64,000 nucleotides of DNA from Solirubrobacteraceae bacterium (lineage in GTDB: Bacteria; Actinomycetota; Thermoleophilia; Solirubrobacterales; Solirubrobacteraceae), in contig JANWIP010000031.1 of the NCBI GenBank assembly GCA_025449845.1, forward strand, positions 117,888-181,887, in the 5' to 3' direction. Shown here piece after piece: positions 41,015-50,237 of the stretch. The position numbers and the translations under genes are program-made. Position 1 is the stretch's first letter; each line of letters begins with the position of its first letter. Below the pieces are notes generated by a model. That model had not been told where the DNA came from, did not search any database, and saw only the letters and a list, made by a program, of their open reading frames with translations.

Positions 41015-42308
41015 AGCGGCGCCCGGCGATCGGCGAGGCTACCTCGTCTATCGCCACAGCCGTGGAGGCCGGCGTACCCTCTGGGGCACGAGTTAGCATC
41101 GACTCAAGCACGGCGTCGGCCTCCTCATCGTTGTCCGCCGCGGCGGCCTCAAGCGCAGCGAGGCGCTCGGGGGTCATCTGCGTGGCGTCCTCGTTGGCCG
41201 CGAGCCAGGCGCGCGCATCGGCAGCGGCAACCTCGTCGCGCTGCACGGTCTTGCCGGCCGCGTAGTAGCGATCGATCTCCTTGAAAAGCTCATCCACGAG
41301 CTGATCGGTGGGGACCTTCTTGAGCGGCTCGCCCTTGGAATAGATCATGCCCATGTCCTTGGCGCCGGTGATGCCGAAGTCGGCGTGGCGCGCCTCGCCG
41401 ATGCCGTTTACGGCGCAGCCGAGCACGGAGACCTCAATCGGGTCCTCGTAGGCTTCCAGGCGCCGCTCTACTTCGGCGACGACGGTGTCCATGTCGAACT
41501 GCAGGCGCCCGCAGGTGGGGCATGCGATCAGCACCGGCCCGCGCTCGCGCAGCTTGAGCGCCTTGAGGATCTCCCAGGCGACCTTGACCTCCTCCTCGGC
41601 GTGGAAGGTGGAGAGCGAGATGCGAATCGTGTCGCCGATGCCATCGGCCAGCAAAGTCCCGAGTCCGACGGCCGACTTCAGGGAGCCCGACCACTTGGTG
41701 CCGGCCTCGGTGACCCCCAGATGCAGCGGATAGGGAATGCGCTCCGCCAAAAGCCGGTTGGAGGCGATGGTGTTCGGCACCGAGGTTGACTTCATGGAGA
41801 CCTTGAAATCGTAGAAGTCGAGGCTCTCCATCAGGCGCACGGTCTCGATCGCGGCCGTAACCAGGGCCTCCACCGGGTTGTCGTACTCCAGCTGGCGCAG
41901 ATGCTTGGGCAGCGAGCCGGAGTTGACGCCGACGCGCAGCGGCGTGGAGCGCTGCTTGGCCAGCGCAATCACCTCGGCGACCTTCTCGGGGCCGCCGATG
42001 TTGCCGGGGTTCAGGCGCACGCAATGCGCGCCCGCTTCGATCGCCTTCAGGGCAAGCGTGTGGTTGAAGTGGATGTCGGCGATGATCGGGATCGGCGAGT
42101 CGCGCACGATCGACTTGAGCGCCTCGGCATCCTGCTCACGCGGTACGGCGACGCGCACGATGTCGGCACCGGCCTCGGCGACCGTGAGGATCTGCGCCAT
42201 GGTCGCCGCGAGATTGGCCGTCTCGGTCTTGGTCATCGTCTGCACCGCCACGGGGGCGCCGCCGCCGATGGGTACGGGGCCTACAGTTATCTGTCGCTCA
42301 GAGGCCAT
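41004..42308 (-). CDS. ispG: 4-hydroxy-3-methylbut-2-enyl diphosphate synthase
   Basis: IspG (GcpE) converts MEcPP to HMBPP in the MEP isoprenoid pathway using a [4Fe-4S] cluster. The protein has the N-terminal TIM barrel ([29 protein letters not shown]) and the C-terminal cluster domain with ACPTCGR and [13 protein letters not shown] providing three Cys. The last ~65 residues are an acidic/Ala-rich extension beyond the usual end. ATG at 42308 gives [16 protein letters not shown]; no ribosome site is visible, and hairpin copy D ends only 12 bases upstream, so initiation may depend on the leader. dxr of the same pathway is 2 kb away. Confidence 0.95.
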   Translation of the reverse strand: MASERQITVGPVPIGGGAPVAVQTMTKTETANLAATMAQILTVAEAGADIVRVAVPREQDAEALKSIVRDSPIPIIADIHFNHTLALKAIEAGAHCVRLNPGNIGGPEKVAEVIALAKQRSTPLRVGVNSGSLPKHLRQLEYDNPVEALVTAAIETVRLMESLDFYDFKVSMKSTSVPNTIASNRLLAERIPYPLHLGVTEAGTKWSGSLKSAVGLGTLLADGIGDTIRISLSTFHAEEEVKVAWEILKALKLRERGPVLIACPTCGRLQFDMDTVVAEVERRLEAYEDPIEVSVLGCAVNGIGEARHADFGITGAKDMGMIYSKGEPLKKVPTDQLVDELFKEIDRYYAAGKTVQRDEVAAADARAWLAANEDATQMTPERLAALEAAAADNDEEADAVLESMLTRAPEGTPASTAVAIDEVASPIAGRRFTR

Positions 42309-42320
42309 TTGAATGAAATA

Positions 42321-42365
42321 AGAGGGGCCCGGCTCGCCGGCCTGCGGCCGCCTGCGCCACCCTCT
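42321..42365 (-). repeat. Leader hairpin element, copy D (ispG)
   Basis: On the minus strand AGAGGGTGGCGCAGGCGGCC, short loop, GGCCGGCGAGCCGGGCCCCT, CT. It ends 12 bases before the ispG ATG. A TAGAAT -10-like hexamer at 42373-42378 (minus strand) would start transcription right at the element, though no -35 is evident. Confidence 0.8.
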
Positions 42366-42380
42366 AGAGGAGATTCTACG

Positions 42381-43010
42381 ATGCCCGCCGATCCGCCCCC
42401 CGTCTATGCCACCGCCCGCGGCCCGCTGGCACGGTTGGCCTCCCCGCTCGCGGCGCGCGCACGCAGGCGCAGACACGCTCGCTTCTTTGCCTTGACCGGC
42501 ATCGCGCAGGGCGCGAAGGTGCTGGATGTCGGCTGCGGCCAGCTGGGATTACGAGCGCTTGAGCCAACGATGGATGTGACCGGTGTGGACGTGATGGCCC
42601 AGCCCGGATACCCCGGCCCGTTCGTGCAAGCCGACCCCGCGGAGGGCCTGCCGTTCGCGGACGACGAGTTCGACCTGGTGTATTGCAACAGCGTGATCGA
42701 GCACATCCCGCCCGCGCGCCGCCCGGCGTTCGCAGCCGAGTTGCGCCGCGTAGCGCGCGGCTGGTACGTGCAGACGCCGGCTCGGAGCTTCCCGATCGAG
42801 CCCCATGCGCTGCTGCCTGGCGCACAATGGCTGCCGGTGCGCTGGCGCAAGCACTACTGGAAGCTCGGCGCAGCAGGCAACTGGGAAGACATCTCTCTGC
42901 TGCGCAAGGGCGAACTGGAGGAGCTGTTCGGGGGGCCTGTTTTTGGAGAGAGGATGGGCCGGCTTGTGAAGAGCTGGATCAGCGTGCGGAAGATCCCGCC
43001 CCGCCCGTGA
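42381..43010 (+). CDS. Class I SAM-dependent methyltransferase (type 11)
   Basis: A 209-residue methyltransferase: KVLDVGCGQLGLRALEP, VTGVDVMAQPGYPGPFVQAD, GLPFADDEFDLVYCNSVIEH and a C-terminal WYVQTPARSFPIEPHALLPG. The last segment resembles methyltransferases that act on lipids or glycans near the membrane, but the acceptor is unknown. GAGGAGA seven bases before the ATG at 42381 sets the start. It is divergent from ispG and shares the short region with hairpin copy D. Confidence 0.82.
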   Translation: MPADPPPVYATARGPLARLASPLAARARRRRHARFFALTGIAQGAKVLDVGCGQLGLRALEPTMDVTGVDVMAQPGYPGPFVQADPAEGLPFADDEFDLVYCNSVIEHIPPARRPAFAAELRRVARGWYVQTPARSFPIEPHALLPGAQWLPVRWRKHYWKLGAAGNWEDISLLRKGELEELFGGPVFGERMGRLVKSWISVRKIPPRP

Positions 43011-43014
43011 TCGC

Positions 43015-44112
43015 TCACCTTACGGGGAAACCACCGTGGGAGAAGGTATGGATGTCGTTGGTGAAGCCGACCATGAAGAGCACGAGCACGAGCGCGAATC
43101 CGACGACGCTGGCGCGCTCCATGACGGCGAAAGGGATCGGCCGTCCGCGGACCTTCTCGGCGAGCGCCCAGAAGATGTGTCCGCCATCCAGGGGCAAGAA
43201 GGGAAAGAGGTTGATGATCGCCAGCGACAGCGAGACGATCGCCAGTAGGAAGAGCGCCGCGGGCGTGCTGTAGCTGAAGGCCTGGCTGGCTACGTCGGAG
43301 ACCCCGACGATCGAGTGGACTTCCTTGCGGGCCTTTTCGCTGGTGAAGATCTGCGAGAGATGCGAGACGGTCACGGTGGTCACGTTCCACATCTCGCTGA
43401 CGCTGGAGGAGATCGCCTGGCCCGCCGATTCGCCGTGTAGGACCGGCGTTGACTGGATACCCACGAGCGTTCGTCCGACCTGGGCGTCGTAGCGCGGGGT
43501 GAGCGTGAAGCTCATCAGCCGACCATCGCGCAGCACGCTGAGGCGCACGGGAGTGGTGGCGGCACAGCCCTGCACCGGTTTGCCCGCGCAGTGATGCGAG
43601 GAGATCTGAGCGATGAAGTTGCTGTTGCCGTTGGCGTCGAAGTGCACGGGACGGCCATCGACCGCGAGCAGCACGTCGCCGGCGCGCAGCACGCCGCTGG
43701 CGGGATGCGCCTTCTGCACCGCGGCCACCTGCGCGCGATCGCCGCGCGGATGCTGCGCGCTGAAGGCATAGACCCCCCACAGCAGCAGAAACGCGACGAG
43801 CACGTTCATGGCCGGTCCGGCGCCGATCACGACCAGACGCTTCCAGACGGGCTGGCGGAAGTAGGCGCGATGGGCTACGTCCTCGGGAATCTCCTCGTTG
43901 GGGTTCATGCCGGTGATGCGCACGTAGCCGCCGAGCGGAATTGAGCCGATCATGTACTCGGTCTCCCCCCGTGTGATCCCGATCAGCTTGGGGGGAAAGA
44001 ACAGCGAGAAGCGCTCCACGCGCATCCCCACCGCCTTGGCGGCGGCGAAGTGCCCGAGCTCGTGCAGCACGACGAGTGCCATGAACCCCAAGATGGTCAG
44101 CGCCCAACTCAT
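43015..44112 (-). CDS. rseP: Site-2 metalloprotease, RseP/RIP family
   Basis: A 365-residue intramembrane zinc protease: VVLHELGHFAAAKA (HExxH, residues ~15-25), a G-x-G region, one PDZ domain (~115-210, ASGVLRAGDVLLAVDGRPV), a helix with LFPFLPLDGGHIFWAL (the LDG zinc ligand, ~310) and a last helix. It cuts membrane-bound anti-sigma factors or signal-peptide remnants; mycobacterial Rip1 has the same layout. It lies 81 bases after dxr on the same strand, the conserved dxr-rseP order of actinobacteria. Confidence 0.92.
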   Translation of the reverse strand: MSWALTILGFMALVVLHELGHFAAAKAVGMRVERFSLFFPPKLIGITRGETEYMIGSIPLGGYVRITGMNPNEEIPEDVAHRAYFRQPVWKRLVVIGAGPAMNVLVAFLLLWGVYAFSAQHPRGDRAQVAAVQKAHPASGVLRAGDVLLAVDGRPVHFDANGNSNFIAQISSHHCAGKPVQGCAATTPVRLSVLRDGRLMSFTLTPRYDAQVGRTLVGIQSTPVLHGESAGQAISSSVSEMWNVTTVTVSHLSQIFTSEKARKEVHSIVGVSDVASQAFSYSTPAALFLLAIVSLSLAIINLFPFLPLDGGHIFWALAEKVRGRPIPFAVMERASVVGFALVLVLFMVGFTNDIHTFSHGGFPVR

Positions 44113-44193
44113 GGAGCCCAGTTTGGCAGGCGCGAGGCGGGCAACCCGCCGGTGGCAGCGTGCTTTCAGACGCCAGACGCCCGCAATGGCCTC

Positions 44194-45345
44194 TCAGGCC
44201 AACGCCGCGATCGCCTCACTGGCGACCGCGCGGGCTTCGCGGTCGGACTCATACAGCGACTCGAACGCTCGCACGGGGCTGCTGCCCAGTCGCTCAAGCG
44301 TCCGTTCGATAACCGCGGGAATGTCGAGAAAGGGCAGGCGCTCGGCGAGGAACGCGTGCACTGCGATCTCATTCGCCGCGTTGAGCACACACGGCGCGGT
44401 GCCGCCAGCGATGGCGGCCTCACGCGCGAGACGCAGACAGGGAAAAGCCTCGGTGTCGACGGCCTCGAAGTCGAGCCGGGCGAGCGCGACGAGATCAAGC
44501 GGCTCGATCGGCAGCTGGACGCTGCAGGCGCCGTGCAGCGCATAGGAGATCGCCACGCGCATGTCGGGCGGCCCCAGGTGGGCGAGCATCGCGCCGTCGC
44601 TCAACTGCACCAGGCCATGGATGACCGACTGGGGGTGCACGACAACATCCATGCGTTCATAAGGCGTGCCAAAGAGGTGGTGAGCCTCCATCAGCTCAAG
44701 GCCCTTGTTCATGAGCGTAGCGGAGTCGATCGTGATCTTTCCCCCCATCTCCCACGTTGGATGCGCGAGCGCCTGCTTGACGGTGACGCTGTCGAGTTGG
44801 GTGTGCGTATAACCCCGAAAGGGACCTCCGCTGGCTGTGATCGTCAGCCGCTCCACAGTCCCGGGCGGCTGCCCCGCGAGCAGCTGGTGCAGCGCGGTGT
44901 GCTCGGAGTCCACGGGGATGATCTGCGCGCCCGTGGCTTCAGCGAGCGCCGTAACGAGCTCACCGCCAACGACCAATGACTCCTTGTTAGCGAGCGCCAG
45001 GTCGATGCCCTCCCCCAGCGTGGCCACCGTCGGCCCCAGCCCAGCGGAGCCGACAAGCGCGTTGAGTACCAACTCAGCACCGGACTCGACCACGAGCCGC
45101 ACGAGCCCCTCCGCGCCTCCGAGCACCTCTCCATCGGTCCACACCTCCCCCGCCCGCGCGGCGGCGTCGGCGTCCGCTAGTGCGATCCGCTTCACGCCAT
45201 GTGCGCGAGCCTGCTCGACAAGCGCCTCCCATGAGCGCTCCGCGGAGAGGCCGATCAATTCAAGCTCAGAGCTGCGCTGCACGATGTCAAGCGCCTGCAC
45301 GCCGATCGAGCCGGTGGAGCCGAGGATAAGTAGGCGCTTGGGCAC
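44194..45345 (-). CDS. dxr: 1-deoxy-D-xylulose 5-phosphate reductoisomerase
   Basis: DXR makes 2-C-methyl-D-erythritol 4-phosphate, the committed MEP-pathway step. The ~383-residue protein has the NADPH fold LLILGSTGSIGVQALDIV, LANKESLVVGG, the metal-binding PVDSEHTALHQLL, ASGGPFRGY, HPTWEMGGKITIDSATLMNK and MEAHHLF. The GTG at 45345 gives PKRLLILGSTGSIG as expected; an ATG at 45381 would overlap cdsA by 22 bases. It follows cdsA by 14 bases and precedes rseP. Confidence 0.95.
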   Translation of the reverse strand: MPKRLLILGSTGSIGVQALDIVQRSSELELIGLSAERSWEALVEQARAHGVKRIALADADAAARAGEVWTDGEVLGGAEGLVRLVVESGAELVLNALVGSAGLGPTVATLGEGIDLALANKESLVVGGELVTALAEATGAQIIPVDSEHTALHQLLAGQPPGTVERLTITASGGPFRGYTHTQLDSVTVKQALAHPTWEMGGKITIDSATLMNKGLELMEAHHLFGTPYERMDVVVHPQSVIHGLVQLSDGAMLAHLGPPDMRVAISYALHGACSVQLPIEPLDLVALARLDFEAVDTEAFPCLRLAREAAIAGGTAPCVLNAANEIAVHAFLAERLPFLDIPAVIERTLERLGSSPVRAFESLYESDREARAVASEAIAALA

Positions 45346-45359
45346 GCCTCGGAGATTAC

Positions 45360-46244
45360 TCAGCCGAGGTAGGCCGACCATATGTAGTAGCCGGCGACCG
45401 CGGCGAAGAAGACAGCATCGAGGCGATCCAGGGCGCCCCCGTGGGCGCCGAAGACGCGGCCGGTGTCCTTGACGCCCGCCTGGCGCTTGACGAAGGACTC
45501 GAAGAGATCGCCGACGGGTGCGGCCAGCGCAACACCGATGCCTAGTACGAGGGCATGCGATCCCGGGAGCCAGTCCTGGTAGCGCCCGGCGAACCAGACG
45601 GCGAGGACGGCGACGACCATGCCGATCAGCAGACCCTCGACGGTCTTGTTGGGGGAGATCGAAGGGGCGAGTGGCCGGTGACCGAATAGGCGCCCACCTA
45701 GATAGGCGCCAGTGTCGCCGAGAAAGGTTCCGACGAGTACGTCGATGACGATCCCCAGGCCATGCGGCAGATCGCGCAGCAGCACCGCGTGGGCGAGACC
45801 GAAGCCGATCCAGTAGATGCCGAGCAGCGTGATCGCCATGCCGACGACGCTGGGATTTGGTTGCAGGAGGGTGAAACCGAAGAGGACCGGCAGTGCGCAG
45901 ACCGCGACCAGCAGAATCTGGTACTGGCCGCCGTAAAGCGCAGCAAGCAGAAGCCCAGCAAACGCGAGAAAGCCGGCCAGGCGCGCAGGGTGCACGCGGT
46001 CATACATCGCATACAGCTCGTGCAGGCAGATCAGGCCGAGGGCCATGACGCCGAGCGTGAAGATGAGACCGCCCTCGATCACGATGAACAGCGCGAACGC
46101 GATGGCAGGCAGCGCGACAAGCACGCGTGCGGCGAGATCTGAGCGCGTGGAGTCGCCGCCGGCCCCACCGGAGCCCGAGCCGGCGCGGGTGCGAGCTGAG
46201 CGCATAAGACGAGACGAGCCTTTATCCATGCGGGCCGAGCTCAT
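45360..46244 (-). CDS. cdsA: Phosphatidate cytidylyltransferase
   Basis: A 294-residue polytopic membrane protein with about eight helices. The CDP-diglyceride synthase signature lies near the C-terminus: SFVKRQAGVKDTGRVFGAHG then GALDRLD, containing the K-D and H-G-G-x-x-D-R residues. It converts phosphatidic acid and CTP to CDP-diacylglycerol, the substrate of the nearby pgsA product. The first ~35 residues are basic and Ser/Gly-rich. Its ATG overlaps the uppS stop (ATGA). Neighbours uppS and dxr match the usual bacterial cluster. Confidence 0.95.
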   Translation of the reverse strand: MSSARMDKGSSRLMRSARTRAGSGSGGAGGDSTRSDLAARVLVALPAIAFALFIVIEGGLIFTLGVMALGLICLHELYAMYDRVHPARLAGFLAFAGLLLAALYGGQYQILLVAVCALPVLFGFTLLQPNPSVVGMAITLLGIYWIGFGLAHAVLLRDLPHGLGIVIDVLVGTFLGDTGAYLGGRLFGHRPLAPSISPNKTVEGLLIGMVVAVLAVWFAGRYQDWLPGSHALVLGIGVALAAPVGDLFESFVKRQAGVKDTGRVFGAHGGALDRLDAVFFAAVAGYYIWSAYLG

Positions 46245-46933
46245 CGCCCACCGAAGCGGCGCTGGCGCGCGGAGAACTCGGCGAGCGACTCTTCCAACGC
46301 CTCGCGCGTGAAATCGGGCCAGAGCTCATCGCGGAAGACCAGCTCGGAGTAGGCGCCCTGCCAGATGAGGTAGTTGGACAGGCGCCGCTCGCCGCTGGTG
46401 CGAATGATGATGTCGGGGTCGTGCATCTCTGGCGCGTAGAGGCGTTGTCGAAACTCCTCTTCACTATCACCCTCAAAACCTCTCGCAGCGTCAAGGATCT
46501 CAGCACGGCCTCCGTAGTTGAAGGCGACGAACAGCGTTATGCGGGTGTTGGCACCAGTCAACTCTTCGGCCCAGGCCATCTGCTCGACAAGCTCAGGCGA
46601 CAGGCCTTGGCGGCGGCCGACGAAGCGCATCCGGACCCCTTCCTCGTGCAGCTCCGGCGTTTCACCGGCAATACGACGGGAGAACATCGCCATCAGGCCC
46701 TGCACCTCCTCGGCCGGGCGCGACCAGTTCTCGGTGGAGAAGGAGTAGACCGTCAGCTCCTCGATACCCAGGTCCACGGCATCGCGCAGGCGCGCCTTGA
46801 CGGTGTCGGCACCGGCATCGTGTCCCTCGTTGACCGACACTCCCCGGGCTCGCGCCCAGCGGCCGTTGCCATCGGTGATGATCGCGACATAGCGAGCTGC
46901 TGTCTCCCGCTGCGCCCGCTCGGCGTCCGCCAT
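46241..46933 (-). CDS. uppS: Isoprenyl diphosphate synthase, undecaprenyl type (cis-prenyltransferase)
   Basis: A 230-residue cis-prenyltransferase: AIITDGNGRWARARG (catalytic Asp and Asn), EGHDAGAD, LTVYSFSTENWSRP, FNYGGRAEILDA and IIRTSGERRLSNYLIWQGAY (diphosphate-binding Arg). It extends farnesyl diphosphate with isopentenyl diphosphate to the lipid carrier for peptidoglycan. Chain length cannot be read from sequence. Start ATG shares its G/A with the frr stop (TGATG-type overlap), and it overlaps cdsA by four bases. Confidence 0.95.
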   Translation of the reverse strand: MADAERAQRETAARYVAIITDGNGRWARARGVSVNEGHDAGADTVKARLRDAVDLGIEELTVYSFSTENWSRPAEEVQGLMAMFSRRIAGETPELHEEGVRMRFVGRRQGLSPELVEQMAWAEELTGANTRITLFVAFNYGGRAEILDAARGFEGDSEEEFRQRLYAPEMHDPDIIIRTSGERRLSNYLIWQGAYSELVFRDELWPDFTREALEESLAEFSARQRRFGGR

Positions 46934-47502
46934 CAGACCTCGAGGATCTCGGCTTCCTTGGCTTTCAGCACGCTCTCAAGCTCGGCGACGCTCGTGTCCG
47001 TGAGCTTCTGCAGTTCCACCTCGGCACGATGCTCGTCGTCAGATCCAGCCTCGCCGGCTTCCTTGAGCTCGCGCAGGTCGTGCATGATGTCGCGGCGCAC
47101 ATTGCGGATCCTGACGCGACCCTCCTCGGCGAGATTGCGCACGACTTTGACGAGATCCCGGCGGCGCTCCTCGGTCAGCTCGGGCACGATCAGACGCACC
47201 ATGTTGCCGTCATTGGAGGGCGTCAGCCCGACGTCGGACTCGTTGATGGCCTTCTCGATGAACTTGATCGAGGACTTATCGTAGGGCTGCACCGTGATCA
47301 GTCGTGCCTCGGGCGCCGAAAGGGTGGCGAGCTGGTTCAACGGTGTCATGGCGCCGTAGTAATCGACGTTGATGCGCTCCAGGAGCGCCGGGCTGGCGCG
47401 ACCGGTGCGCACGGTGGCGAACTCGTGCTGGCTTGACTCCACCGCCTTCTTCATGCGCTCGCGCGCGTCAACCAGCAGTCCGTCTATCAGCTCAGACTCC
47501 AC
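46933..47502 (-). CDS. frr: Ribosome recycling factor
   Basis: The 189-residue protein has the RRF layout: three-helix bundle with KKAVESSQHEFATVRTGRAS and a small beta domain (VDYYGAMTPLNQLATLSAPE, LITVQPYDKSSIKFIEKAIN). It splits post-termination ribosomes with EF-G. The stretch RIRNVRRDIMHDLRELKEAG is the expected C-terminal helix. It starts 11 bases inside the 3' end of pyrH and ends at the uppS start, the standard pyrH-frr-uppS order. Confidence 0.96.
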   Translation of the reverse strand: MESELIDGLLVDARERMKKAVESSQHEFATVRTGRASPALLERINVDYYGAMTPLNQLATLSAPEARLITVQPYDKSSIKFIEKAINESDVGLTPSNDGNMVRLIVPELTEERRRDLVKVVRNLAEEGRVRIRNVRRDIMHDLRELKEAGEAGSDDEHRAEVELQKLTDTSVAELESVLKAKEAEILEV

Positions 47503-48241
47503 CGTTGTCTCCTTCCGATGTGGTGCTCACCAGCGTGCCCACGCGTTCTCCAGAGATTATCCGTGCGATGCATGTCTCGTCATCCATGTTGAACACGTTG
47601 AGGGGCATGTTGTTATCCATGCACAAAGCCAGCGCAGTTGAGTCCATCACCTTCAGGCGCCGCTCGATCGCCTCCATATGCGTGATCGCGGGGAGGAACG
47701 TAGCCGAGGGATCACGCGCGGGGTCGGCCGTGAAGACGCCCTCCACGCCGTTCTTTGCCATCAGGATGATGTCGGCGTGGATCTCCGCCGCGCGCAGCGC
47801 GGCGGCGGTGTCAGTGGTGAAGAACGGGTTGCCGGTGCCGGCCGCGAAGATCACCACGCGACCCTTCTCCAGATGGCGCATGGCGCGGCGGCGGATGTAG
47901 GGCTCGGCGACCTCGGATATAGGGATCGCGGACTGCACGCGCACGGGCGTGCCGGTCCGCTCCAGTGCATCCTGCAAAGGCAGCGCGTTGAGCACGGTCG
48001 CAAGCATCCCCATGTAGTCAGCGGTGGCTCGGTCCATGCCCTCCGCGACCCCCGTCATGCCGCGGAAGATGTTGCCAGCGCCCACCACGATCGCGACCTC
48101 CACGTCGCGCTCATGGACGGCCGCGACCTGGCGCGCCACTGCGGCTACGCGCTCGGGGTCGGTGCCGTACTGAAGCTCCCCCATTAGGGCCTCGCCGGAG
48201 AGCTTCAGCAGGATGCGCTTGAACGCTGGTTCGTCGGGCAC
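47492..48241 (-). CDS. pyrH: Uridylate kinase (UMP kinase)
   Basis: A 249-residue amino-acid-kinase-fold enzyme: FKRILLKLSGEALMG, VAIVVGAGNIFRG, MDRATADYMGMLATVLNALP, RVVIFAAGTGNPFFTTDTAA and LKVMDSTALALCMDNNMPLN followed by VFNM. It phosphorylates UMP to UDP in pyrimidine synthesis. It follows tsf by 12 bases. No unusual feature. Confidence 0.96.
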   Translation of the reverse strand: MPDEPAFKRILLKLSGEALMGELQYGTDPERVAAVARQVAAVHERDVEVAIVVGAGNIFRGMTGVAEGMDRATADYMGMLATVLNALPLQDALERTGTPVRVQSAIPISEVAEPYIRRRAMRHLEKGRVVIFAAGTGNPFFTTDTAAALRAAEIHADIILMAKNGVEGVFTADPARDPSATFLPAITHMEAIERRLKVMDSTALALCMDNNMPLNVFNMDDETCIARIISGERVGTLVSTTSEGDNGGV

Positions 48242-48253
48242 TGCGGCGAGAGC

Positions 48254-48859
48254 CTACTGGCCGACGGCGAAGCGTGTGAAGCGGCGTATGACGACGTTCT
48301 CGCCGGTCTTCGCGGTGAGCTCATCGCGCAGCTGCTGCACGGTCTTGCCCTCGAACTTCGGGTTGTGCATCTCCTGCTCCAGCAGCACGATCGTCTGCAG
48401 CCATGAATCGAGCTTGCCATCGACGATCTTCTGACGGATGTTCTCGGGCTTCTCCGCAGCCTCCTGCTCATATACCCGCGACTCGGCCTCGCGCACCTCT
48501 GCCGGGACGTCCTCACGACTGACGTAGGCGACGGTGGGCGAGGCGGCGATCTGCATCGCTATATCGCGGGCGAAACCCACGAAGTCCTCGTTGTTGGCCA
48601 CGAAGTCGGTATTGCAGTCGACCTCGATCAGCACGCCCACCTTGGCACCGGCGTGCACGTATGCCTGCACCGTGCCCTCGGTGGCCAGTCGCTCGCCGAG
48701 ATCCTGAATCTTCTTGCCCTGCTTGACGCGCAGGATCTCGATCGCCTTGTCCAGATCGCCCTCTGCCTCGGTGAGGGCTTTCTTGCAGTCCATCATGCCC
48801 GCGCCGGTACGGTCGCGCAGGGCCTTTACGTCCTTTGCACTGACGTCGGTGGCGCTCAC
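48254..48859 (-). CDS. tsf: Elongation factor Ts
   Basis: A 201-residue EF-Ts with the N-terminal UBA-like domain (VKALRDRTGAGMMDCKKALT) and the TDFVANNEDFVGFARDIAMQ core helix that inserts into EF-Tu. It is the short form with one complete core subdomain repeat, as in many non-proteobacteria. It recharges EF-Tu with GTP. The GTG start overlaps the rpsB stop (GTGA), so the pair is translationally coupled. Confidence 0.96.
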   Translation of the reverse strand: MSATDVSAKDVKALRDRTGAGMMDCKKALTEAEGDLDKAIEILRVKQGKKIQDLGERLATEGTVQAYVHAGAKVGVLIEVDCNTDFVANNEDFVGFARDIAMQIAASPTVAYVSREDVPAEVREAESRVYEQEAAEKPENIRQKIVDGKLDSWLQTIVLLEQEMHNPKFEGKTVQQLRDELTAKTGENVVIRRFTRFAVGQ

Positions 48860-50037
48860 GATGCGCTGGCCTCCTCTGCGGTCTCGGGTGTCGCGGCGGT
48901 GGACTCGGCGGGTGCCTCCGCTGCCGGGGCGGACTCGGCGGGTGCCTCCGCTGTCGGGGCGGACTCGGGCTCCGGCTTCGCGGCAGGTGCCTCGGGCACC
49001 GGGGCCTCGGTAGCGGGCTTCGGCTGCGACGCAGTCACTGGCTCCTTGGGAGCCGCCGACTCCGCGGCGGGGGGTGTCGGCGCGGGCGCCTGTGCCGTGG
49101 GAGCTGGCTTCTCCGCCGCCTGTGGTGCAGTGGCCGGCTGCGCCGCTGGCGCCTCCTGGGCAGGTGGCTCTGCCGCGGCCGCGGCTGCCCTGGCTGCTGC
49201 CTCACGCGCTGCCAACTCCTCGGCTTCGTTGCGCGCCTGCGCTTCCTGCACCTCGCGCTTGGCCTGTTCCTCAGCCTCGCGCTTGGCGCGCTCCTCGGCT
49301 TCGCGGCGCGATTTCTCTTCGGCTTCCTTGCGCGCACGCTCCTCCTCGGCGCGGAAGATCGCATAGCCCTGAGAGACCACATCGCCGATCGCTTTCGTGA
49401 TGAGTGCGCACGAGCGCATCGCGTCGTCATTGCCCGGGATCACATAGTCGATGCCATCGGGGTCGCAGTTGGTATCGACCAGCCCGATGATGGGAATGCG
49501 CAGTCGCTGCGCCTCACGCACGGCGATGACCTCCGTCTTCAGGTCGATCACGAACATCGCGTCGGGTACGCGCTGCATGTTCTTTACGCCGCCCAGGTTG
49601 GCCCGCAGCTTCGCCAGATCGGCCTGTGCCGCCATACGCTCGCGCGTCGGCAAGAGCGCCAGCTGACCCTCGGTCTCATAGCGTTCGAGATCGTGCAGGC
49701 GACGAATTCGCAGGCTGATGGTCTGGAAGTTGGTCAACAGACCACCCAGCCAGCGATGGTTGACATACGGCATGCCGGCTTCCTCAGCGACGCCCGCGAT
49801 CGTGTCGCGCGCCTGCTTCTTGGTGCCGACGAACAGCACCGTGCCGCCCCTGCGGGCGAGCGTGTCCACGAACTCCTGCGCCTGTTCCAGCAGCGCGGAG
49901 GTCTTCAGCAGATCAATAATGTAGATGCCGTCGCGCTCACCATGGATGAAGCGGCGCATCTTGGGGTTCCAGCGTCGCGTCTGGTGGCCGAAATGAACAC
50001 CGGCTTCCAGCAGCTCCGCGATTCCTACTTGAGCCAC
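48856..50037 (-). CDS. rpsB: 30S ribosomal protein S2 with long charged, Ala/Pro-rich C-terminal tail
   Basis: Residues 1-~235 are a normal S2 (LLEAGVHFGHQTRRWNPKMR, GGLLTNFQTI, VIDLKTEVIAVREAQRLRIP, AVGLVDTNCDP-type segment IIGLVDTNCDPDGIDYVIPG). Residues ~236-300 are a highly charged helix rich in Arg/Glu/Ala (coiled-coil-like), followed by ~90 residues of Ala/Pro/Glu low complexity, including a near-perfect 30-bp DNA tandem repeat at 48901-48960. S2 is usually 230-260 residues; here it is 393. Start is a GTG with AAAGGGAG upstream. The 5' leader contains hairpin copy E. Confidence 0.95.
   Translation of the reverse strand: MAQVGIAELLEAGVHFGHQTRRWNPKMRRFIHGERDGIYIIDLLKTSALLEQAQEFVDTLARRGGTVLFVGTKKQARDTIAGVAEEAGMPYVNHRWLGGLLTNFQTISLRIRRLHDLERYETEGQLALLPTRERMAAQADLAKLRANLGGVKNMQRVPDAMFVIDLKTEVIAVREAQRLRIPIIGLVDTNCDPDGIDYVIPGNDDAMRSCALITKAIGDVVSQGYAIFRAEEERARKEAEEKSRREAEERAKREAEEQAKREVQEAQARNEAEELAAREAAARAAAAAAEPPAQEAPAAQPATAPQAAEKPAPTAQAPAPTPPAAESAAPKEPVTASQPKPATEAPVPEAPAAKPEPESAPTAEAPAESAPAAEAPAESTAATPETAEEASAS
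48901..48960. repeat. 30-bp tandem repeat in the rpsB tail
   Basis: Two 30-base units (48901-48930 and 48931-48960) differ at one base and encode repeated Ala/Pro/Glu/Ser residues of the S2 C-terminal tail. Such exact units suggest recent slippage or unequal exchange. Confidence 0.75.
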
Positions 50038-50118
50038 GAGTTTGCTCCCTTTATGTATTTGCGAGGACTCCGTACGGGGAGTGCGGACCCGGAAGTCAGC
50101 GACTTCTGACTGAACAGA

Positions 50119-50163
50119 AGAGGGGCTCGGCTCGCCGGCCTTCGGCCGACTGCGCCACCCTCT
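50119..50163 (-). repeat. Leader hairpin element, copy E (rpsB leader)
   Basis: On the minus strand AGAGGGTGGCGCAGTCGGCC, loop, GGCCGGCGAGCCGAGCCCCT, CT. It ends 81 bases before the rpsB GTG, the longest distance in the set. The remaining 50164-50237 holds the start of the leader and a small GCCCCT/AGGGGT hairpin at the rluD stop. Confidence 0.8.
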
Positions 50164-50237
50164 AGTCGCCCTCCGGGCAGGGCCGCAATCCGTTATCCGT
50201 CACGGGTTGGGTTTGGATGAATAGAAGAGGATAGCCC

